Positions 57,330 to 64,000 of a stretch of DNA of 64,000 bases are shown here, one piece after another (within the stretch, counting starts at the first letter, position 1; each line of letters starts with the position of its first letter). The DNA is taken from NCBI GenBank assembly GCA_000469685.2, contig LS997565.1:31900645-31964644 (forward strand). The letters are read 5' to 3'. The DNA is from Haemonchus contortus (Eukaryota > Nematoda > Chromadorea > Rhabditida > Trichostrongylidae). Made by a program: the position numbers and the translations under genes. Under the pieces are notes generated by a model. It was not told where the DNA came from, searched no databases, and saw only the letters and a program-made list of their open reading frames with translations.

Positions 57330-58760
57330 AGAAAAAACTACAGCATGGCTATTTTATTATCGTATGCTTGGATCAGCATCATCTCCTGAACGTCATCTTC
57401 ATCAGATCCAGTTGTAAGACGACCTTTCCACGAGCTTTATCGAATTCGACTATCCTTTATTCTGTCTGCTCGGTGTTCGGTGTATAGGCACAATGTCGTG
57501 TGCAATGGGCAGATTATGTAAGTAACGGCCGTCGACCATCATTCCCAATTATTCCCATTGATGATGCATGATGTTCTCGAGAGCGGCATTGAAAAGTTTG
57601 GACGAGATGGTATCGCCCAGTCGAACTCATCTCTTCATGTTAACCACTTCTTTGTAGAATTACGAGATCGTCGTCGTAAAGTTGTTGTAGAGCTCACGAA
57701 GCATCCTTGTATATTGAGTAGGAACATCCTGTTTGCCAAGGGTTTAGATTACCGTTTCTATCTCTACGGTATCAAACGCACTTCGATGTTCGGTCTTCTT
57801 AAGCGGTTCTGCATAACAAACCTGGACAGCAAAGCAGTCCGAAACAGCATAAGGACTGTTCTCAAGTCGATGGACGTAAGGCATAACGGCATTTTGTATT
57901 CTTGCGAAAATTCAGTAAGCCTTGCATCGGCGTGGGGTGAGCGACTGTACTGAACCCTCTCCGAAGCCCTGCTTGCTCGCATGACTGTCCTTCACTTAAT
58001 GTTCTGCCGATCCTATTGAGGATGGCGCGTGTGAATAGTTTGTAGATTACAGACAGCAGACGGATTGGGCGATACTCGTCAATATCGTCAGGATCACCCT
58101 TGTTATACTAACACAGTCTTGCTAGTTTTCCACGGAGTGGGCACATTGCATTCTGACAGGTGCCGCTTGAAAAGACGGGCTAGAGTTCCGACGATAAATG
58201 GTGGGAGACTCTTCAGATGTTTTGCTTTGATCCTGTTGGGACCGGACGCGTATCATTCCTCATGATGGCCCTTTGAGATGCAATAACTGTTCTCTCAGGA
58301 CGACGAAAGGAAGTCATCTTGGTCTTATGATTGACAAAGCTCCGACAGGTTTTGCGAATGCTTTCCCAGCCTCGGCGGCTTCGGTCAAAACTGCTGCTCT
58401 TCTCTCTTTCGAATCTTCCTTTATCGGTGCTCTGCATCACTTCGCATGTTCGGACATTAGCTGGTTACCTGCAGCTCGCGCGATTCCGCGCAAGCTTGAG
58501 AGTCTCCGAAGAGACGTTACTTGACATCTTGAGACTCTGGTTTCCTGGCAATCGTGAAGATGTACGACAAGCCGGTCGTAATCTTCATCGATGTTGTCGC
58601 TCACGGAATCTTCTCGTTTACTCGCAAGGGAAACGAACGGTCTCACAATCATTCGATGAAGCTTCGTTTCCCAAACATAACAGCTCTCTCTCCTTTCACT
58701 GAGGAACAGAATTTATCGCGGGGAAGACGATGATCCGATTAGTGTGGAACATCGGAACAA
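57330..58760 (-). pseudogene. RTE-type LINE reverse-transcriptase region, decayed
   Basis: Minus-strand pieces in order: DYDRLVVHLHDC, GIARAAGN, FVNHKTKMTSFRRPERT, a stretch around PVEQAGF-like sequence, [13 protein letters not shown] (motif A region, catalytic Asp context altered), LGDTISSKLFNAALENIMH (motif B region) and MVDGRYLHNLPIAHDIV where the FADD box should be. Several frame changes and stops, and the FADD box is lost, so it is dead. No endonuclease part is seen upstream. Confidence 0.82.
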
Positions 58761-58929
58761 CAACGACGTCAGTCAAGCAAATCTATCGAAGCTGATGTGG
58801 GTTATTTCTCATGGAACTGTCCACCAGGTGTGTCCCATGTCCATCGCCAATGATAGGGCTTCTGGGACTGCGAGTTACCATGGGCAATGTGGTCGAGATA
58901 ATTTGGGGCAGCCTTTTATCCTGTCTATT

Positions 58930-59170
58930 CTATTCCATTCCATGATTCCAAGGAGCTACGTCCGTACTTCTGTTGCCAGTTATTGTTCTACGGCCATGTC
59001 CAACCCCTAATTCTACTACTTTTTTGAAGCATCGTACTTCTCTGAATACGCCGATTTTCACGTTTTCATCCCCACCTTTGCACTGTTCTGAACTATCACT
59101 TCCATAATTCGTTTAAATCTAGATGCTCCAAAATTATCGTGAACAGTGGTTTTAATGGTTTTGTGACGGC
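58930..59170 (-). repeat. Dispersed family C, partial copy
   Basis: GATAATTTTGGAGC, GGAAGTGATAGTTCAGAACA and GTGAAAATCGGCGTATTCA on the minus strand, matching the left half of the family at 40.6 and 46.1 kb. Confidence 0.62.
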
Positions 59171-60567
59171 TTCGATTAGAATCAATGTTTTACATATTTC
59201 TTGGTCATCTGTACTAACTGTTTAACGTCTTCGTGACAGAACCAGTTAACCTTTTCCTTCTCTGGAGCTGCTGGAGGATCGAATAACTGTTTGATCTTCT
59301 TGGTTGCAGTACGACACTCATGAGGCGTCGGGCTTGCTGTTTTCTTTTACGTGATGGCGAATATACGCTCACCATATCTACAATTCGTGCCGCAATAGCT
59401 GCTCATTATTTCGGAAACTCCTCTTTGTGAAGTAAATCTCACAAGTGACTTCGGAGACTGCTGACGAGAGGCACTGCGCCCGTAGCGTCGCAGGTGGGCA
59501 AGCATACGCATACGTACAACTGTGTCGTCGAGTGAGCGGTGCCTCAAAGCCCATTCTCGAATGACTTCAGTTATCGCAGGCTGTTCACCCACTTGTGGTG
59601 GCTGATTGCTCACCCTTTAGCTTTCTCGCCTCCTCTTTCCTCGAAAGTCGCGACGAAAACTGCCTGAGAGGACTTTTTTGTTGGAACTCTTTATCCAGGG
59701 TGGTACATATAGAAGACCTCGACGAATTCACTGCACTGCATGCAGGGCATCGGGAAGGCGCGTAGGTGTGCAACCTACTTTGTGTTGCATACACCAAAGT
59801 AAGTGATTCTCTTCCGTTGAAGCAAGGACACACCCAGGGGCACATTTCTATTTTCGAGTACTGCAGGGATCGCAGGAAAGGTGCGCTTCGCATGCCAATT
59901 TGGCTCTCTGACAGCAGCTAATCATCTGAGAAGAGCAAGTGGCTGTGTTTCAGATCTACTATTTTTTGTCCGGGGTTGCGTCTCCATTGAAGTGAATGCA
60001 TGTTGTTACTTTTAGTATGCTCGTTGTGAATAGTTGGGTGTCAGAGAAAAGGTGAACTCCTGCAGGTCTGCTCCTTTCCACTTTCTTGATCGAAAATCCA
60101 GTCTAAAAAGCTTTAATAGTTGTTCTTTCAGACCAGAAGTGCATTCTATGAAGTTGACTTGTTGACGGGTTCATAAAACTGCAGCTGTTGCGAAATGTTG
60201 AGAGGAAAAGCGGAGGGCAAGAGTAGGGGCAAAGGTTGTTTAGTAGCAACTAGCGCTTTATCACGTATGCAAAGCCCGGGGATCGGGGAATGGAACGATT
60301 TCGCCCAGAATTTCCTTTTCATATAAGCAATCGTGGAGAGCCGCTCAGATACTTGTTAGAATAGTGATTGTAGGGATGAGAATACAGTCGTCGCAAATTG
60401 CGGCATGTCTCTCCTGCTTGTTTCTATTGAGGATTTTTTTCGCTGAGATAGGCTGAAACTGGTTCTTAAGAATTCCACCTAACAACTGTTTTGTTGATAA
60501 GAAGGCTGCTTTTGTGCATTGATTTTATTCTCGCATACTGAATGTCTGCGTGGACCGAATGTTTTAG
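59171..60567. other. Region before the insertase exons, no gene recognised
   Basis: Minus-strand ORFs of 88 and 102 codons (59347-59613, 59585-59893) lack a domain. The first exon of the COX18-like gene should lie here or further left, but I could not place it. Confidence 0.35.
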
Positions 60568-61076
60568 GTCACATCACGCCGTGAAGCTAGCACTCTCCCA
60601 CCCGCTATTGCTCCACTTTTTCAATATGCTTCTGATTGTTATTTCACGCAAGGCTTGCAGTTTTCCATGGAGAGTGAGTAAATATTTATGTTTTTATAGC
60701 GATTTCATTGCATAAGCAGTGCTGTTGGCATTTTGCAGCCTTACATGGAGCTGGTCTTTCCTGGCCGCTTGTCTTCGTAGCATCTGGTGTTGCACTACGA
60801 TTAGCTTCTTCTCCGCTACACATTTTTGCGGAAAAGCTATTTGCACGGAGGCTGCATGCTCAGAACTTTTTCACTCAGGGGATTATGAAGGTAGTTCTTT
60901 TTCTGCCCTGCTCAATATCCCTGCTTATTTTCGGTAGTTTTTCATCGATTATTGTGTTTCTTTCATTTTAGAAGGTAAGCGAGCACTACAAGATTGAAGT
61001 AGTTCCTAACACCACTGGGACGAAACTGGAACTAAAAACGAAGGATCAGAAAATCATTTCCCATTGTGAAAAACTG
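60568..61076 (+). CDS. Oxa1/YidC/COX18-family mitochondrial membrane insertase, three internal exons, incomplete
   Basis: Exons 60568-60673, 60739-60890 and 60972-61076 join in consistent phase into about 121 residues. They read through LQFSMETLHGAGLSWP, then a hydrophobic segment FVASGVALRLASSPLHIFAEK, then KKVSEHYKIEVVPN. The LH-x-x-GL-x-W...ALR-x-x-x-x-PL-x pattern is that of COX18, which inserts the Cox2 C-terminal domain into the mitochondrial inner membrane. Introns are short with GT/AG ends (TTTTAG, TTTGCAG, TTTTAG acceptors). The first exon is not found upstream, and the later membrane segments are not found in the 2.9 kb downstream. The gene therefore either has a long intron running past the window or is truncated. 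Confidence 0.62.
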
Positions 61077-61309
61077 GTATGCGAGTTTGTGTTGTTGTCC
61101 AGGTTTTTCTTGAAGTTGAACCATTTCTCGGTACTTTTTTGAACACAGTTTTCACGCATTTCTTTTCGTGTCTTGTAATGCGGCGAAACAACAGCACTAA
61201 ACAAAGTATAAAGTCGAAATTTTCACATTCTCTTACCGTTACATTCTGAAAATTGTTCTCATTAGATCGCAGTTTTTGTTAACAGCTTGCTATAGAGTAT
61301 ATGTTCCTA

Positions 61310-61510
61310 TTCAGACTTCCGAATTTTGCATGGGAAGGATCCTAAGTCGGTGTGGCCACTTGAAATGAGTCTTGTACAGTTTTATGTCTTTCTGTATGCC
61401 GATTTCGGATCCGCATTTCAACTTTACCGAACGATTCTCCGAACGGAGCTATGAATGTGGTTTTAGGTGAGTGCTTAACATAAGCAAGCACTCAGCACGT
61501 GAATGCAACA
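61310..61510 (-). repeat. Dispersed family D copy (minus)
   Basis: On the minus strand: CCTAAAACCACATTCATAGC, GAATCGTTCGG, TTGAAATGCGGATCC, CTCATTTCAAGTGGCCAC and GACTT-like, as at 18940-19110. It includes GAGTGCTTAACATAAGCAAGCACTC, an imperfect hairpin. Confidence 0.62.
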
Positions 61511-61925
61511 GCGTCGAAACAGTGATTTGTAGCAGTGATAGGCGAGACATAACTGTGAAGGAGCGGCTTCCGGCTTAGACTGACCATACGATTTTTCCAC
61601 TTTCATCGAGCTTCTTAAGGTTTAAAATTGTCTTATGTGCAATATTTCCTTCACAGATCCTACAGAGAAAGTGATGTACATGGGTAGGCAATAAATTAAT
61701 GGTGATATTCTACGGTTCACCCAGGAACCGAATCACCTCGAGCAACAAAAGGCCGCTGAAGTTGATTAAATCAGCCTACAAAAGTTTTCACGTCATTAAG
61801 GCAAACACCCGCAGATGCGCAAATCGCATCCGACACAAGACCCGATTCATGGCGTCATGCCTATGAAAAGTCACGCTTAGCAAATCACCACTGTGAAAGT
61901 TGTTGCTTCCATGTGTTAGGTGCTT
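61511..61925. other. Spacer, nothing recognised
   Basis: Short exon-like signal (TTCCTTCACAG then ATCCTACAGAGAAAG) near 61656, but it reaches a stop at once in the frame needed by the upstream insertase exons. Confidence 0.35.
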
Positions 61926-61929
61926 TTTT

Positions 61930-62110
61930 ATGTTAAGCCGCACCTGGAACCATCTTCATAGCTAAATACTTTGAATCGTTTGGCAAATTTGGGAAGAAGA
62001 TTCGAAATCAGCACCGGGAAATACGTAATGGTTTAAGCAATAGTATAAATCTCATTTCACAAAACCACTTTGACTTGGTTCCTTCGTCAAGTCAAAGAAG
62101 TTTTTTCCTG
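61930..62110 (+). repeat. Dispersed family D copy (plus)
   Basis: CCATCTTCATAGCTAAATAC, GAATCGTTTGGCAAATTTGG, GATTCGAAATCAGC, AAATACGTAATGG and CTCATTTCACAAAACCACTT, the same order as 18940-19110. Inverted relative to the copy at 61310-61510. Confidence 0.62.
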
Positions 62111-62299
62111 AGAACTGCTCAACCGCATGCAATGAGAATAAAAGCGAAAGTGTAGTAGCGATAGGCAGGCCGCCTTTGCTCCTTCAGGATGTTGGAGTAG
62201 TTTGCGAAAAGCCATCTCTGAAGTGAAAACGTCTCAATTTCGAATTTCTACTGCAGATTGATTCATTCTACGTGGTGCTTCTTTCCTATTCAAGGCTAA

Positions 62300-63250
62300 T
62301 CTTACTATATGTAATCCACAAGTTTGGTGTGTCTGTTTGTGTGTATGTATGTATGTTTGCCTGTGTGTCACGTAGTCCGGTTTTGCCACAGAAACAACTT
62401 TAGAAGTCGGGACAAGTTCGGAATCGGTGGAGCCTGGGACAAGATTAACAGAGCACATATGACCCCTGCGGAGCTCCGCCCACCGGGGGCGGGGCGTGTG
62501 CCGGAGTGAGCGGTGCCAGCAGTAAAACATCTTATTTTCGCTTCGAAAAAGTCCAGACACCGGGGGAAAATGTTCAAAGGTGCGGAATGGCTCAACAAAC
62601 TAGACGGAGGAGAACACGTGCTGTGGGCGGAGCTCCCTCAAAATGGGCGGTACTTTTTGAATGTATTCATAACTTGATCCAATTAAGGCGCGGTGGCCAG
62701 GAAAAAAAGAAGAAGAGTGAGCAGGGCCTCATGCGTGTTGGGCATGCGTAAGCTTAGCGAAGCTCCGCTCATGATGGGCGGGGCGTGCGTTGAGACGAAG
62801 CCCACTCTCAAAAATAAACGCAACTTTGCTTGGAAACGTTCTAGAGTGCGGAAAAAAGTGGTCAGAGTTAGTAGTACAAATGTGGTCAACTCCCAGATGT
62901 GGGTGCGGTTGGCACTTAAGTGGGCGGAGCTTAGATCAAAAATTTATAACTCTGTTCGGAAACGTTCCGGGATGCGGCAAAAAGGTGTCAAGGTGTAAAA
63001 GAGCAAATGTGGTCAAATGCTCGAAGTGGGCGTGGTTGGCACTAAAGTGGGCGGAGTATAGATCAAAGATTCACAACTCTGTACAGCAACGTTTCGGGAT
63101 GCGGCAAAAAGGTGGTAAGGTGTAAAAGAACAAATGTGGCCAAGTTCAAAAGTGGGCGTGGTTGGCGCTAATGTGGGCGGGGCTAAGATCTAAAATTCAC
63201 AACTCTGTTCGGAGACGTTCTGGGTTGCGGGAAGAAAGTGGTAAGATGTA
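62300..63250 (+). repeat. GTCT-headed GGGCGG dispersed element, copy 5
   Basis: Begins TTACTATATGTAATCC, TGTCTGTTTGTGTG, then CGGAGCTCCGCCCACCGGGG and at least five body units of about 115 bp with CACAACTCTGTTCGG, AACGTTCNGGG, GGCAAAAAGGTG and AAGTGGGCGTGG. The ORFs across it are repeat-derived. Confidence 0.82.
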
Positions 63251-63900
63251 GTAGAGTAATTGGGGTACGAGAATATATTTTCGATCGCACCTAATCAAGC
63301 TCGCTTCGCACCTAGGCGCGAATTGACCTTAAGTAGGTGCGAAGACTCCGCGGTAATTATGCTGCCCGCACTCGCTACTAATCAAGTTAAAACTTGTCAG
63401 CCAAAGAGGATAATGGCAGTTCTGAAAAGTGGGGGTTCTCTTCAAAAAATGAGTTTTTTGGGAGGAAAAACTCCAATATCAATCCCAACGATTTCAAGAG
63501 TATTTCCATGTATAATAAATAAGTTCAATATATTTTATTCCAAGTTTCTGGAAAATGGGTGAAACAGTTCGGTTCGCTTCTTTTTTCGGTATTTTCGCTT
63601 GTTTGCGATATCAAACAACCTTTACAGAAGCGACGTAGTTCTCTAAAGTTGTTTAATATTGAACTACTCTTCATTCATAGGTCATTGAACGCCCCACGGC
63701 TCACCATTCAGGCCATTTCACAGTTTTTACGTCATATAGCAAGTCTTCATGCTTATTTTAACCCCTCTCTCCAAATCATTCATTGAAGAGAGGTTATCGA
63801 GAACTATTTAACCAGGTGAGTGAGTGCTTTAATTACCGCTGCTTACTTTATAAGACAGCTCCATGTATTCTAGAGATTCACTGTACTGTTCCGATGAACT
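63251..63900. other. Spacer, nothing recognised
   Basis: An imperfect hairpin with CGCACCTA arms lies near 63287-63346. Plus-strand ORFs of 75-100 codons have no domain. This should include intron and upstream sequence of the edge gene. Confidence 0.35.
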
Positions 63901-63903
63901 TAC

Positions 63904-63998
63904 AGGGTGTCCTCCCGCTCCAAACCTTTAGGAGTGAATGGTCCATGTGGCCCACTTCCTCCACCGTCCGAGCCTTTCACTTTTGCTCCAAAGCCCAT
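63904..63998 (-). CDS. First coding exon of an unidentified minus-strand gene, cut by splice
   Basis: ATG at 63998 opens a Gly-rich N-terminus (MGFGAKVKGSDGGGSG, then HGPFTPKGLERE) for 31 codons plus two bases, ending at a clean GTAAGT donor at 63903. The next exon would be at lower coordinates and was not found. If the window edge hides an upstream exon, this Met may be internal. Family not recognised. Confidence 0.5.
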
Positions 63999-64000
63999 CT

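Noticed and set aside
57558..57953. 131-codon plus-strand ORF
   Set aside because: Antisense shadow of the RTE reverse-transcriptase fragment.

Overview
This window looks like gene-poor, repeat-rich nuclear DNA from a parasitic clade V nematode, most likely a hookworm-type strongylid. The reasons are the short nematode-type introns with TTTCAG-like acceptors, a 17-exon cct-8 gene, a secreted ShK peptide gene, a mariner copy resembling the hookworm bandit group, RTE-type LINE fragments, a decayed retroelement envelope of the phlebovirus-G2 class, and many short dispersed elements. The species call is inference.

Layout. 0.6-7.5 kb, minus strand: a complete chaperonin CCT theta subunit gene; 17 exons join to 548 codons plus stop with consistent phases, and one 2.7 kb intron holds a 376-bp satellite. 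10.2-12.0 kb, plus: a seven-exon C2H2 / FLYWCH-like / PHD gene with two frame breaks near its end. 12.9-18.7 kb: two inverted copies of a GTCT-microsatellite element, one split by a Tc1-like transposon, with a broken mariner between them. 20.5-21.9 kb, minus: a frameshifted envelope relic, with a 242-bp direct repeat overlapping its start and another beyond its end. 23.7-24.6 kb: a broken ShK paralogue cut off by an RTE endonuclease fragment. 30.0-42.8 kb, plus: a claudin-like four-membrane-segment gene whose introns, mainly the first (8.7 kb), hold a Tc1/maT-like transposon, SINEs and a 510-bp foldback. 49.8-50.3 kb, minus: an intact two-exon ShK peptide gene with a TATA box. 51-54.5 kb: tandem and dispersed repeats, including a SINE with an 11-bp target duplication. 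56.2-56.5 kb: a possible membrane-protein exon. 57.3-58.8 kb, minus: a decayed RTE reverse transcriptase. 60.6-61.1 kb, plus: three exons of an Oxa1/YidC/COX18-family insertase. The right edge carries the first exon of a minus-strand gene.

The genes do not form an operon or pathway: they are unrelated housekeeping, secreted and membrane genes separated by mobile DNA. The most notable structures are the GTCT-headed GGGCGG repeat family (six sizeable copies), the two ShK loci with matching promoter and intron layout, the retained multi-zinc-finger gene, and the envelope relic with its direct repeats. Homology calls come from reading translations against remembered family patterns; no database search was possible.
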